From: CAZAQV01 sp964487255
GTDB lineage: Bacteria; Myxococcota_A; Polyangia; Polyangiales; CAZAQV01
Assembly: GCA_964487255.1 (NCBI GenBank)
Contig: CAZAQV010000019.1
Location: 1 to 64,000, forward strand
Length of the DNA: 64,000 nucleotides
Direction: 5' to 3'
The translations under genes were made by a program, and so were the position numbers. The notes below the pieces were generated by a model. That model ran no database searches. It was not told where the DNA came from and worked only from the letters and a program-made list of their open reading frames with translations. Of this stretch, positions 1 through 6,804 are shown one piece after another (position 1 is the stretch's first letter; the number at the start of each line of letters is the position of its first letter).

Positions 1-434
1 CAGAGCTCCACCTTACACCACCTGCTCTCTGGTCCGAACAATGGGGTCCACCTAAAAAATGAAATCAGATCCACCCACCATGAAGTGAAAAGAGCACCAC
101 TTCCACCACGCCTTGGCTGGCTCTTGCCCGTTGAAAGCAAGCCCGCTCCGCCGAAGCCTCGGCGAAGGCGAGCACCCCCCACATGATTCACCCAGCCCAT
201 TCAATGCTTCAAAGCGGAGCAGACGCAAGTCTGTGGAGCTGAAGCGTTGCTGGGATGCAACCCATCCACGATGTGGATGCTAGTTGACATGTGACCTTCA
301 GCTTAGGCTGTCTTCCTTGCTCTTCCGCTAACGCTCGATTCGAAGACGTCGTGCAAGTAGCACAACGCTTCTCGGTCTCCCTCGCGTCATCGCGGGCTTC
401 CCAAGCGCTCCGCGAATAGGCTGCCCGCCACGCT
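1..434. other. gene-free left edge outside the element
   Basis: I see no convincing gene here. Open frames are short and have the composition of chance frames. The first 110 bases hold several copies of a TCCACC-type hexamer (around 8, 47, 70 and 101). The stretch 172-307 contains two pieces of a tRNA-Arg 3' end, described separately. Nothing else is recognisable. Confidence 0.5.
172..307. repeat. split, decayed third copy of the tRNA-Arg 3' end
   Basis: Bases 172-190 match the first 19 bases of the att repeat (437-455) with two mismatches, and bases 287-307 match its second half (457-477) with one mismatch. About 96 unrelated bases separate the halves. The order and orientation are those of the intact repeat at 435-479. 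This looks like an older attachment-site remnant interrupted by an insertion; that history is inference. Confidence 0.5.
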
Positions 435-479
435 CGGCACCCCCGACATGATTCGAACATGTGACCTTCGGCTTAGGAA
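435..479. repeat. distal attachment site (copy of tRNA-Arg 3' end)
   Basis: This 45-bp stretch repeats 9752-9796. It differs at 449, 454 and 459. Positions 449 and 459 are opposite partners in the T-stem, so the two substitutions preserve pairing, and 454 lies in the T-loop and gives a canonical loop. The last 20 bases (460-479) are identical and probably contain the crossover. It is the displaced tRNA 3' end at the integrase-distal junction. Confidence 0.8.
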
Positions 480-623
480 AGCGAAAAGGGGCGCTGACGC
501 CAACCACACAAACATCAACAAAACCAACTAAAACACTACAAACATAGTCGGTTCCCCGCGTGCCGCATCTCGATCGACGTCACGCCAAATCCCCCCATCA
601 CCCAACCCTTGGTCAACCACAGG
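480..623. other. intergenic region inside the left end of the element
   Basis: Bases 500-550 are unusually A/C-rich with repeated CCAAC/TCAAC words. Bases 612-631 carry the putative integrase arm repeat. No gene is visible. The end of the minus-strand lipoprotein gene at 624 overlaps nothing here. Confidence 0.4.
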
Positions 624-631
624 TCAACGAG
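612..631 (+). repeat. left putative integrase arm-type site
   Basis: The 20-bp sequence GTCAACCACAGGTCAACGAG occurs here and, identically and in the same orientation, at 9616-9635. It contains two GTCAAC hexamers 11 bp apart, one helical turn. It lies about 133 bp inside the distal att core, nearly symmetrical with the other copy, as in arm sites of lambda- or P4-like integrases. The arm-site role is inferred. Confidence 0.6.
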
Positions 632-926
632 AGTCGCCGTATTGCTTCCAACGAATCGGGTCGGCTATGGAGACGTAGCCTGTTGTTCCATCGTGCTTGA
701 TCTTCACGCACATCGACTCCTTGCCATAGTAGTCGCCGTAGGCAGGTATCCGGGTGCCCTTCTGGACTACCGCGTAAATGTTGGATCCGGACGGTTCGTG
801 CCAGTGGTAGAGGCAGGGCTCCAGGTCTCGGTAGAGGTGCGCCTTCTCGCCGGTCACAGTCACTGTGCCGTCTTGACATCCAAGAACGAACAAGGCGCAG
901 GCAGCGAAGCACAACAAGGATCTCAT
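624..926 (-). CDS. small lipoprotein, possible SH3-like fold
   Basis: A 100-aa protein beginning MRSLLCFAACALFVLGCQDG, a type II signal peptide with lipobox LGC, so it should be lipid-anchored at the inner or outer membrane. The mature part has short beta-type segments ending with TTGYVSIADPIRW, similar to the strands of bacterial SH3-like domains; this assignment is tentative. The internal ATG at 926 was chosen over one 21 codons upstream because it places the signal peptide at the N-terminus and overlaps the previous gene's stop as ATGA. It is the last gene of the 1962-to-624 cassette. Confidence 0.65.
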   Translation of the reverse strand: MRSLLCFAACALFVLGCQDGTVTVTGEKAHLYRDLEPCLYHWHEPSGSNIYAVVQKGTRIPAYGDYYGKESMCVKIKHDGTTGYVSIADPIRWKQYGDSR

Positions 927-1168
927 GATTGTCCGAGTGCGGCTGAGACATAACGAGGAAGCGCAGATTGGTCTGCGAGTTCCGACCACTCACCCTTGGG
1001 CACCTGGTGGAACTCTAAAGCATCCTCCTTGGCCATTTCGAGGTCGTCCTGCATGTAGTCTGCTGTGCAAGAGCCCGCCTCGAAAACGTAGAGAAAGAAG
1101 CCGACTCCTTCGCTGTGTTCGATTAGGCAAAAGCATCTATTCGGTATCTCGGCAGTCCATCTTCTCAT
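923..1168 (-). CDS. 81-aa hypothetical protein
   Basis: A short acidic protein containing GFFLYVFEAGSC and a following helix LEMAKEDALEFHQV. I recall small proteins of this kind beside polymorphic toxin or immunity genes but cannot name the family with certainty. The ATG at 1168 is preceded by GAGAGG about 10 bases upstream. Its stop overlaps the lipoprotein start (ATGA), implying translational coupling. The longer open frame upstream has chance-like composition and was discarded. Confidence 0.6.
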   Translation of the reverse strand: MRRWTAEIPNRCFCLIEHSEGVGFFLYVFEAGSCTADYMQDDLEMAKEDALEFHQVPKGEWSELADQSALPRYVSAALGQS

Positions 1169-1181
1169 GTGCCATGTCCTC

Positions 1182-1490
1182 TCAGTGCTCGTCCCATGAG
1201 TAGAACTCTCCGTAGGCAAACCCGACAGCTTCGGCCGTCGCGGCCAGCTCGTCGTATTCTTGCTGCACATCATCGTCCCACTCGAAGGCAGCGTGAAGGC
1301 CAGTGTGATCAATAGATCGCAGCTCGTAGTGGTCTTGCGCCAACTTGCTGCGGAGATTCGACTCTGCATCTGCTTTAGACTTCGCTTTGACGAATACAGC
1401 GACAAACCCGCCATGCCCGGCCCCGGTTTCTCGCATTTCTGAACCCGGTAGCGCGCCAACCTCGATCTCGAAGAAGTAGATGTCACTCAT
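1182..1490 (-). CDS. 102-aa hypothetical protein
   Basis: The protein starts MSDIYFFEIEVG and has an alternating hydrophobic/charged pattern suggesting an alpha/beta fold, a Gly-rich segment (ETGAGHGGFVAVFV), a charged helix at about 35-55 and an acidic tail. No family is recognised. Its ATG lies inside the last codons of the upstream gene (8-nt overlap, ATGAGTGA), so it is probably translated by coupling. It is the second gene of the four-gene cassette. Confidence 0.65.
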   Translation of the reverse strand: MSDIYFFEIEVGALPGSEMRETGAGHGGFVAVFVKAKSKADAESNLRSKLAQDHYELRSIDHTGLHAAFEWDDDVQQEYDELAATAEAVGFAYGEFYSWDEH

Positions 1491-1962
1491 CCAGTTGTGT
1501 TCCCAACTCTTGGAGTCCTTGCATGATGGGTTGGCCTGCGCCGATGAGATAGTCGTGGTGGTTTTCGCACAAGAGCCAGGCGTAGTCTTCGGGCACGAGG
1601 TAGTACTCGAACCCGTAGCACTCGCCGATGATCGCGCTGACGACGCGGGCGCTCGCCTCGTAGACCGGATAGAACGGGAGCGAGCTATCCTCTGCAACGA
1701 AGAAAAGAGGGGCGTCCGCGTCGGGTACGAGTTCCGGGAGCCGCTTGAATCCCATCTGATCGGCACAGCGGATCGAGACGGAATCGAGCTTGAAGTGCTC
1801 CCACCACCACTTCGAGTCTGGGACCGAGAGGAAGCTCTCAGCGATTCGATTCCGCACCCCTGAAGCCTTGGCGTCGTCCAGCAGCGCGCAATCCTTCTCT
1901 GAAAGACCGAGCGTCTCGATAGCACTCGCTATCTCATCAAGAATGGTCTCCGCGTCCGCCAC
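1483..1962 (-). CDS. 159-aa hypothetical protein (DUF6756-like?)
   Basis: Soluble protein with an N-terminal helical part and an alpha/beta C-terminal half containing FFVAEDSSLPFYPVYEAS and YYLVPEDYAWLLCENHHD. This pattern resembles a widespread family of uncharacterised proteins that I would provisionally place with DUF6756; a profile search would settle it. It heads the minus-strand cassette and overlaps the next gene by 8 nt. An immunity-type role is suggested only by the style of the cassette. Confidence 0.65.
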   Translation of the reverse strand: MADAETILDEIASAIETLGLSEKDCALLDDAKASGVRNRIAESFLSVPDSKWWWEHFKLDSVSIRCADQMGFKRLPELVPDADAPLFFVAEDSSLPFYPVYEASARVVSAIIGECYGFEYYLVPEDYAWLLCENHHDYLIGAGQPIMQGLQELGTQLDE

Positions 1963-2044
1963 ACCTGATTGTACCGACGCGCTGCGATTCTGAGTAGCCC
2001 AGCGGGTTTCCCGAGGAACCCGGGTTCGATAGAATGGGTTTGGA

Positions 2045-2698
2045 GTGAAGAGGATCTACCGAGGCGGCATGACGATTCGGAATCTCGTGCACATGAACCT
2101 GCGCGACATCCCACGGTTCAGGAGCGAGAAAGATGATCCCGATCTGCGAGAGGAGTTCGCGGAGCTGCCCGACTTTGTGCTCGGCGTGTATGAGAATCCG
2201 GAAGGCGAGTCGCCCAACCGCATCATCGTCGGCGAGGAGCAACTATTCTGCATCGACGATCAGGAGACTCGCCCGTTCCTCTATTGCAACATCACGGAAC
2301 TTGAGTTTCCAGACAAGGGAACAACGAGCACCCTCACTATCCGGCTCCGCGACGGGCGAGAAGTCAGCTTGCCTGTTCTCGGTAAGGACGGCCGATCGGA
2401 AGACGTGTATTGCTTCGGAACTTTCCTTCGGCGTGCCGTCGAAGAGAACGCGTCCGGTCCGATCGTGCACATCCTCGGCTGGAAACAAGGCGTCGAGGTG
2501 TTGCCCATCTCGTTCGCGAAGGCGCTCCAGGCCGCGCTTCGACTCGACCTGTATGACGCCAAGCGGTACCTCGACTCTTTCGCCGAGAACGGAGAGCTAA
2601 CCCTTCAACTAGGGAGCGAAGAAGACGTAGCCAAACTAGACGACGCGATAGCCGAACTCGGCGGGAAGATCGAGCTGGCCAGCAAGTCAAGCAGCTAG
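2045..2698 (+). CDS. hypothetical protein with ribosomal L7/L12-like C-terminal region
   Basis: 217 aa from a GTG at 2045; an ATG at 2069 would give 209 aa and is equally possible. The first 140 residues are mixed alpha/beta and unrecognised. The last 60 or so (VLPISFAKALQAALRLDL, then DAKRYLDSF, then a final helix with AIAELGGKIE) follow the spacing of the L7/L12 C-terminal domain, which is also found as a stand-alone module in unknown proteins. It is transcribed divergently from the cassette starting at 1962 and its last 4 nt overlap the convergent gene at 2695. The molecular role is unknown. Confidence 0.65.
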   Translation: MKRIYRGGMTIRNLVHMNLRDIPRFRSEKDDPDLREEFAELPDFVLGVYENPEGESPNRIIVGEEQLFCIDDQETRPFLYCNITELEFPDKGTTSTLTIRLRDGREVSLPVLGKDGRSEDVYCFGTFLRRAVEENASGPIVHILGWKQGVEVLPISFAKALQAALRLDLYDAKRYLDSFAENGELTLQLGSEEDVAKLDDAIAELGGKIELASKSSS

Positions 2699-3645
2699 CT
2701 CGCGATTGGTTTTCGGAAGCCTAGGACTTCGTTGCCTGCTCGCTGCAGCGCTGCAAGGAACGCGAATGAAACATCGTCCCCTTCAAAGTCTGTGCGGTCT
2801 GTTCTCGTCCAACAATGGAATCGGAACATCGGAATCGGATTTAGGTCATCCAAGCGAATTATGAGTGGCGCGAAGAGTGCGACGGTTGTCGGTCTGTTCG
2901 AGTTCTGGATCCGAGTAGGCACAGCTCGCTCAATCTCTCCTTGCTGACACATTGACCAGTCCGTCAAGATTTCATCGGCCGTTGCGTGCGCGCGGTCGGT
3001 AGTAGAGAACTGTCTGCGGATCACGTTCCAGAGCACATCGTCTTGCTCCAAGAGTTCAGTTGCGTTCACGCAGACAATGTTGAAATCCGCAGTTTGGCCG
3101 TTGCACTGGTCCAAGCCCTTCTTGATAGCGGCCGTGAGCGACTTGCTTGATTGGCAGAGCTTCAGGGCAATAGCCCCACGTTGCCCGCCGAACATTGCTT
3201 GAATGTCAGGCTCTTCAAACTGCCACTCATCGCAGAACTGACTGATAAGACCCGCGACAACGACCTCCCAAGTTCGATCTCGCTGCTGGGACGGAGGACA
3301 TGGAGCGAATACATTAGGCACACCCCGTAGAAGATCCTTTAGCCGCGGGCTCACACTCGCGGGATTCTTCGTCAGCGCCGTCGCAATGGCGCACATGGTC
3401 GCATCGAATCCGAGAGGCTCGCGAATCTCCTCACCGATTTTCTCCCGAGGAACTCTCACAGTCTGAGGCAGCTCCAATAGCTTCTGCCGGTAGTGCTCTA
3501 CAGCCCGTCTTCCCTTGGCTAGCCCTGACTCGGTATGCACCTTTAGACCGTTAGCTCCGATCTGCTGGAACACGAAATCGAGTCCCTCCCCAAAAGTCTC
3601 TGGGGGATGAAAGCGAAGCCGTGGTTCATCGGGTTCCTCGGTCAC
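2695..3645 (-). CDS. hypothetical protein, possible PD-(D/E)xK nuclease fold
   Basis: 316 aa, no signal peptide. Around residues 125-175 there is a Trp-Glu helix, then EEPDIQAMFGG, then GAIALKLCQSS and a helix ending KKGLDQC. The order Glu, PDI, hydrophobic-xLK, helix with Gln is that of restriction-endonuclease-like (PD-(D/E)xK) folds, although the expected acidic residue before Leu-Lys is not conserved (ALK), so the site may be degenerate. The start overlaps the stop of the upstream HGGxSTG gene (ATGA), so the two are probably co-translated. No close family is recognised. Confidence 0.65.
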   Translation of the reverse strand: MTEEPDEPRLRFHPPETFGEGLDFVFQQIGANGLKVHTESGLAKGRRAVEHYRQKLLELPQTVRVPREKIGEEIREPLGFDATMCAIATALTKNPASVSPRLKDLLRGVPNVFAPCPPSQQRDRTWEVVVAGLISQFCDEWQFEEPDIQAMFGGQRGAIALKLCQSSKSLTAAIKKGLDQCNGQTADFNIVCVNATELLEQDDVLWNVIRRQFSTTDRAHATADEILTDWSMCQQGEIERAVPTRIQNSNRPTTVALFAPLIIRLDDLNPIPMFRFHCWTRTDRTDFEGDDVSFAFLAALQRAGNEVLGFRKPIAS

Positions 3646-3965
3646 TTCTGCCCGCGCGCGTTCGAGGTCATGGCCCGCCTGCGGTTCGAATCGCGGATCG
3701 AGTCTCGTCCCGCCTGGGACCTTGGCCCGGTGCTGAGGCCGCCGTGCATTCGGCAGCGGCCGTTGCGGGGTGCGTTCTTATCGCGGTCCCAGACGACGCG
3801 GGCTTGGCAGGGTTTGCCGGTCGAGCGGCAGTGCGCGTTGCATCGGGGACGGTCGCGCTTTCGTGGCGCCCATGTCGAGCGGTAGGGCTCGGGAGCTTTC
3901 CTTGATTGCGTCGCGACGGCGCGCTCGATCATCTCATCGACTTCTGCACTTGAAGGTTTACTCAT
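3642..3965 (-). CDS. HGGxSTG domain protein
   Basis: 107 aa with the diagnostic CRMHGGLSTGPRS segment at about residues 71-83. Two upstream Cys pairs (CNAHCRSTGKPC) plus the CxxH of RCRMHGG make a plausible Cys3-His zinc site. HGGxSTG proteins are common small proteins of phages, prophages and mobile elements, with no established biochemical function. The termini are basic and presumably disordered, which would fit nucleic-acid binding (inference). It overlaps the 316-aa nuclease-like gene by 4 nt, and two copies of the GC-rich repeat lie directly upstream of its start. Confidence 0.75.
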   Translation of the reverse strand: MSKPSSAEVDEMIERAVATQSRKAPEPYRSTWAPRKRDRPRCNAHCRSTGKPCQARVVWDRDKNAPRNGRCRMHGGLSTGPRSQAGRDSIRDSNRRRAMTSNARGQK

Positions 3966-3970
3966 CGACT

Positions 3971-4080
3971 CCAGACTCCATGACGCCCACTCTGCACGCG
4001 CGAGTGTCTATCTTGAAGTATCGCGACCCGATCGGCCAGACCCCAAGACGCCCCGGCACGCATGCGCGCGAGTCAGTCTC
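3971..4080 (+). repeat. GC-palindromic repeat, copies A and B
   Basis: Copy A begins at 3971 and copy B at 4037. Both start CCAGAC followed by a CCATGACGCCC-like block (CCAAGACGCCC in B) and a purine/pyrimidine-alternating block such as GCACGCATGCGCGCGAG, then a GTCT/GTCAGTCT tail. They have the same orientation as four more copies at 4610-4850. They lie in the promoter region of the HGGxSTG gene and downstream of the 97-aa gene. Confidence 0.6.
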
Positions 4081-4090
4081 AATAATCCGA

Positions 4091-4384
4091 TCAGTGCTCG
4101 TGCTGATCGATCACGCTCTCGGTAGCGATGAACCCACCAAGGAAGTCCGTATTGGGCCATGGTGGGGTCTCCTTCTTCCCAGACCACGTGAGGTGGACCA
4201 ACGCGAAACCTTCATCGTTCTTAAGACGCGCGAGCACATCGTCGCATCCGTTGCAGCGACCAACGATGGCCTCGATGCGTCCATGGAGCGGATGCGCTGC
4301 ATCGAGCTCCTTCAGGCATTCAGAGTGAAGCGAACTGGCGGTATCTGCATCGGGAGTAACCCAGAGCGGGTTCGCGAAATCCAT
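4091..4384 (-). CDS. 97-aa hypothetical protein
   Basis: The protein reads like a genuine folded domain: an N-terminal helix with LKELDAAHPLHGRIEAIVG, a CNGC pair, then ALVHLTWSGKKE and a C-terminal FLGGFIATESVIDQHEH. I recall the HLTWSG segment from small uncharacterised proteins but cannot name the family. The gene stands alone on the minus strand, between the two groups of GC-palindromic repeats, so it may be a separately acquired cassette (inference). Confidence 0.6.
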   Translation of the reverse strand: MDFANPLWVTPDADTASSLHSECLKELDAAHPLHGRIEAIVGRCNGCDDVLARLKNDEGFALVHLTWSGKKETPPWPNTDFLGGFIATESVIDQHEH

Positions 4385-4424
4385 CGTGTCAGTCTAGCGA
4401 AGCGCCGGGCCCCGGGCCAAACTA

Positions 4425-4444
4425 GTCAACGTGTGGTCAACGGG
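4425..4444 (+). repeat. internal double GTCAAC motif
   Basis: GTCAACGTGTGGTCAACGGG matches the terminal arm repeats at 15 of 20 positions and keeps both GTCAAC hexamers 11 bp apart. It may be an accessory integrase site, a regulatory operator, or the trace of an earlier element end. Confidence 0.4.
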
Positions 4445-4609
4445 CGGGTGCCGCACCCGCTCAGACCCCTAGGTTGCAAGGTGATCCGGCTCAGAGTCCC
4501 CCGGCTGGATAGGCCGGAGCCGCATGGAACTCGGGTGTGAGCACGCCGGAACGCGTGACAGAAATGACAATATCGCAACCGGACGCTTCGGAATCCGAGT
4601 CCGGCAAAC

Positions 4610-4850
4610 CCAGACCCCATGACGCTTGAGCACACGTGCGCGCGACTGGGTCCGAATACTCCAGAAACTCATGGCCCAGAGTCCATGTCACTGGAGCGCG
4701 TGCGCGCGAGAGTCCGGATAGACTCTGACCGCCCGAAGTCCATGATGCTGGTGCGCGTCCGCGCGAGGCTCCAGTTTGACCGCGTCGCTGCCGATGGCAG
4801 ATCCTCAAAGCCCATGACGCCCGTGCACGCATGCGCGATGCACTGCAGAA
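4610..4850 (+). repeat. GC-palindromic repeat, copies C-F
   Basis: Four diverged copies begin near 4610, 4676, 4733 and 4805. Each has CCATGACGC-like sequence followed by GTGCGCGTGCGCGCGAG-like sequence. Spacing between the ATG triplets is 64, 59 and 72 nt. All have the same orientation as copies A and B. The alternating purine-pyrimidine core is self-complementary (CGCGTGCGCGCG type) and could form cruciforms or Z-DNA. The function is unknown; iteron, operator or dispersed-repeat roles are possible. Confidence 0.6.
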
Positions 4851-4906
4851 AATGCGAGAAGAGATCTTGCGGCGGCCAAGCTGTCCGCATCGTGCTAGCG
4901 AGCAAG

Positions 4907-5782
4907 ATGGACGATGCGCGGATTGCCGAGATCGACGCAAAGCTGGATGGTTGGGTGCAGATACTCCGCTACCGTGAACAACTGAATGCGCGTCAGCAGG
5001 AGTGGGAAACCTACCTGGCTGAGCAGCTGAGTCTATGTCACGGGTTCACGGTGACGCCTGACACAACGTGGGGAGATATTATCGACCAAGCCGAAGAGAA
5101 GGGCCTAGAGGGCGACGCCCTGAACTACCCAATGGAGGATTCTCAACCCGAGTACGCCGCCGCTTGGCGAGCGGTTTCTGCGCAAGCAAAGCTCGTGGAG
5201 AATCGTAAAGAGCGCGAGGTGTTCTACGCTGCGATTGAATCTGCCGCGAAGAAACTGTCTGATACCAAACAGCGACGACTCATTTCACTCATGGGTGACG
5301 AACTCGCTTGGCTTGAACCGCCCTTCACTACAGAGTTCTACGAAGCTCACGAAGCCCTGCAGGAGTATCTCCCGAAAAAGGGAACTATTCCGACCTCAGG
5401 TGAACGTTTTCACAGCCTAGAAGTCCAGATTGGGATGTTGCGTTATCGACTCGGGCTTCTGGATCTTTATCGAGAACGTGTGGGTCTTAAGCCGTTGGAC
5501 CGAAACCGCGAAGAGGCGACCTTCAAGAATCTCAGTGAGGCTTTCAAGCACCCAGACGTGAAGACGATGCGTGCGGGAAAGAGGATTCCAGAAAAAACGT
5601 CGTTTGGACTCTCGCCACAAGCCGAAGTCATCCTGTCGGTTGCGCTTGGAATGCGTGACGAACTTCGTTGGCTCCACGATCAGATAACTGAAGGCCGCAA
5701 GCTGTGGAGAAAACAATTCGGCCATGGAAAACCGGGAAGCTTCATCCGGCCAACGATCAGCGAGCTACTGTCTGCGGACTAA
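4907..5782 (+). CDS. 291-aa alpha-helical hypothetical protein
   Basis: Starting MDDARIAEIDAKLDGW, the protein is almost entirely helical and charged, with long amphipathic segments (AAIESAAKKLSDTKQRR, RYRLGLLDLYRERVGL, MRDELRWLHDQITEG). It has no signal peptide, membrane segment or recognised motif. The ATG at 4907 was preferred over the frame's first ATG at 4619, which would translate the repeat copies. No strong ribosome-binding site is visible, so a GTG a few codons upstream is possible. It reads away from the cargo on its left and towards the integration module. Confidence 0.6.
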   Translation: MDDARIAEIDAKLDGWVQILRYREQLNARQQEWETYLAEQLSLCHGFTVTPDTTWGDIIDQAEEKGLEGDALNYPMEDSQPEYAAAWRAVSAQAKLVENRKEREVFYAAIESAAKKLSDTKQRRLISLMGDELAWLEPPFTTEFYEAHEALQEYLPKKGTIPTSGERFHSLEVQIGMLRYRLGLLDLYRERVGLKPLDRNREEATFKNLSEAFKHPDVKTMRAGKRIPEKTSFGLSPQAEVILSVALGMRDELRWLHDQITEGRKLWRKQFGHGKPGSFIRPTISELLSAD

Positions 5783-5865
5783 CGCCTGCGGCGAATTCAC
5801 TCCACAGACAGGCCCAGGCTCATGACTGTCTGAAAATCAAGCGAATCTGGCCTTAGCATCGCTGG

Positions 5866-6180
5866 GTGATCGTATCAGGAGAATCCACAGTTTGCGTGCC
5901 GGTGGGCTACCTCGGAAGGGCAGGTCTCGATGGGAGTGATGCTCTCATTGCCAGTTGCTTGGCGGCTCTGATTCATGAAGGGGAGAGCAACCCCGGCATC
6001 GCCCGCTTGGCGTCCATGTGCCTCACCTCGAAGCGCACTGTGCGCCGGAGGCTTCGCGCGCTGGAGCGGCGGGGCATGCTCAGAGTGCTGCGACAACCAC
6101 TACCTCGGGCCAACTCCTACGAGTTCGTCGGAGCGCTACGCCAGCTTGGCGTCCAGAAAGAGTTCGGCCCCGATGAGTGA
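5866..6180 (+). CDS. small helix-turn-helix DNA-binding protein
   Basis: 104 aa from a GTG start. Residues about 40-80 (GIARLASMCLTSKRTVRRRLRALERRGML) form a winged HTH in which the second helix is the recognition helix, like the replication-initiator or MarR-type HTHs of mobile elements. The C-terminal ANSYEF continues the wing. Being the first gene of the integration/replication block, it is a candidate element regulator or replication-associated protein. No partner-binding or metal-binding region is visible. Confidence 0.7.
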   Translation: MIVSGESTVCVPVGYLGRAGLDGSDALIASCLAALIHEGESNPGIARLASMCLTSKRTVRRRLRALERRGMLRVLRQPLPRANSYEFVGALRQLGVQKEFGPDE

Positions 6181-6245
6181 CGCAATCGCTCAAAGGGGCC
6201 TGTTGACAGATCGCCAAATCATTTTCCCAAAAGGAACATCAACAC

Positions 6246-6569
6246 ATGAAATCTAGACCGAAAACCAACACACGACAACCGAACCAAGGTGTCCCTATCC
6301 GCGACTGGAAAGAGTCGCCGGACGACCCGCAACGAATGCTGGATGCGGTGTGGACGCTGCATCGCAAGCGGACCATCGAGCTCTATCTGCAGCGCGGACA
6401 CGCAGCGGTGAAAACTCCAAAAAGTCGGTTCTATCTGCGCTCACGCGAGGGCTATGACTGGCTCGCAACTGTCTCGAAGCATTTCTTCGATGAGCCGCCC
6501 TTCGTTGGCGAGTCGTGTCGCGTCATCGACGCACTTGAGATGATGCTCTTCTTCCAGGGGGTCGCATGA
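6246..6569 (+). CDS. 107-aa hypothetical protein
   Basis: Basic N-terminus, then helices around RMLDAVWTLHRKRTIELYLQ and a C-terminal half with FYLRSREGYDWLATVSKHFF. No recognised family. Its stop overlaps the next gene's start (ATGA), so it belongs to the same translation unit. It probably has an accessory role in the element's replication or control, from position only. Confidence 0.6.
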   Translation: MKSRPKTNTRQPNQGVPIRDWKESPDDPQRMLDAVWTLHRKRTIELYLQRGHAAVKTPKSRFYLRSREGYDWLATVSKHFFDEPPFVGESCRVIDALEMMLFFQGVA

Positions 6570-6802
6570 TTTCCGACCACGTCCGTAGGCACGAGCTCAT
6601 TGACCTGCTCAAGAGCCGCGGGGTCGTGCGCGAGGTTCGACGCAAGCCTGAGCTTCTGATTCGCATCGGTAGCGAAGAGCACGACATCGAGTCCGAGCAA
6701 GCGCGAGAGCACATCAAGGCACTGCTCACGCAGATCAACGGAGAGGTTCCGGACTACGGGCCGGAAGCCGAAGAGATCCTCTCGATACTGAGGGGTGACT
6801 AG
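6566..6802 (+). CDS. 78-aa hypothetical protein
   Basis: Acidic/charged small protein with helix HELIDLLKSRG, a beta segment ELLIRIGSEEHDI and a C-terminal helix EEILSILRGD. Overlaps the upstream gene by 4 nt and ends 2 nt before the DUF3987 gene start, so the three are almost certainly co-transcribed. No known function. Confidence 0.6.
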   Translation: MISDHVRRHELIDLLKSRGVVREVRRKPELLIRIGSEEHDIESEQAREHIKALLTQINGEVPDYGPEAEEILSILRGD

Positions 6803-6804
6803 CG

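Larger units (their letters stand above)
4385..4906. other. gene-free region rich in repeats
   Basis: This 522-base stretch holds a third double GTCAAC motif (4425-4444) and four GC-palindromic repeats (4610-4850). The open frame that runs from 4619 into the gene at 4907 is made of the repeats (ATG, then Arg/Val-rich peptide) and was judged non-coding. The promoter of the 4907 gene must lie within or just after the repeats. Confidence 0.5.

Noticed and set aside
1..110. Insertion-sequence end (several TCCACC-type repeats)
   Set aside because: No transposase, no clear inverted partner, and the left end is cut by the window; too weak to claim.
923..1486. Full 187-aa reading of the 81-aa gene's frame
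   Set aside because: Only the last 81 residues look like protein; the first part is a shadow of the gene at 1182-1490, and the ribosome-binding site is at the internal ATG.
4610..4850. CRISPR array
   Set aside because: Repeats are diverged, spacing is irregular (59-72 nt) and no cas genes occur in the window.
3971..4850. Integron attC array
   Set aside because: No GTTRRRY/RYYYAAC core pair and no integron-type integrase signature; the integrase present is an island type.
4619..4906. N-terminal extension of the 291-aa gene encoding an Arg/Val-rich peptide
   Set aside because: It translates the GC-palindromic repeats; composition differs sharply from the body of the protein, and the ATG at 4907 starts a natural sequence.
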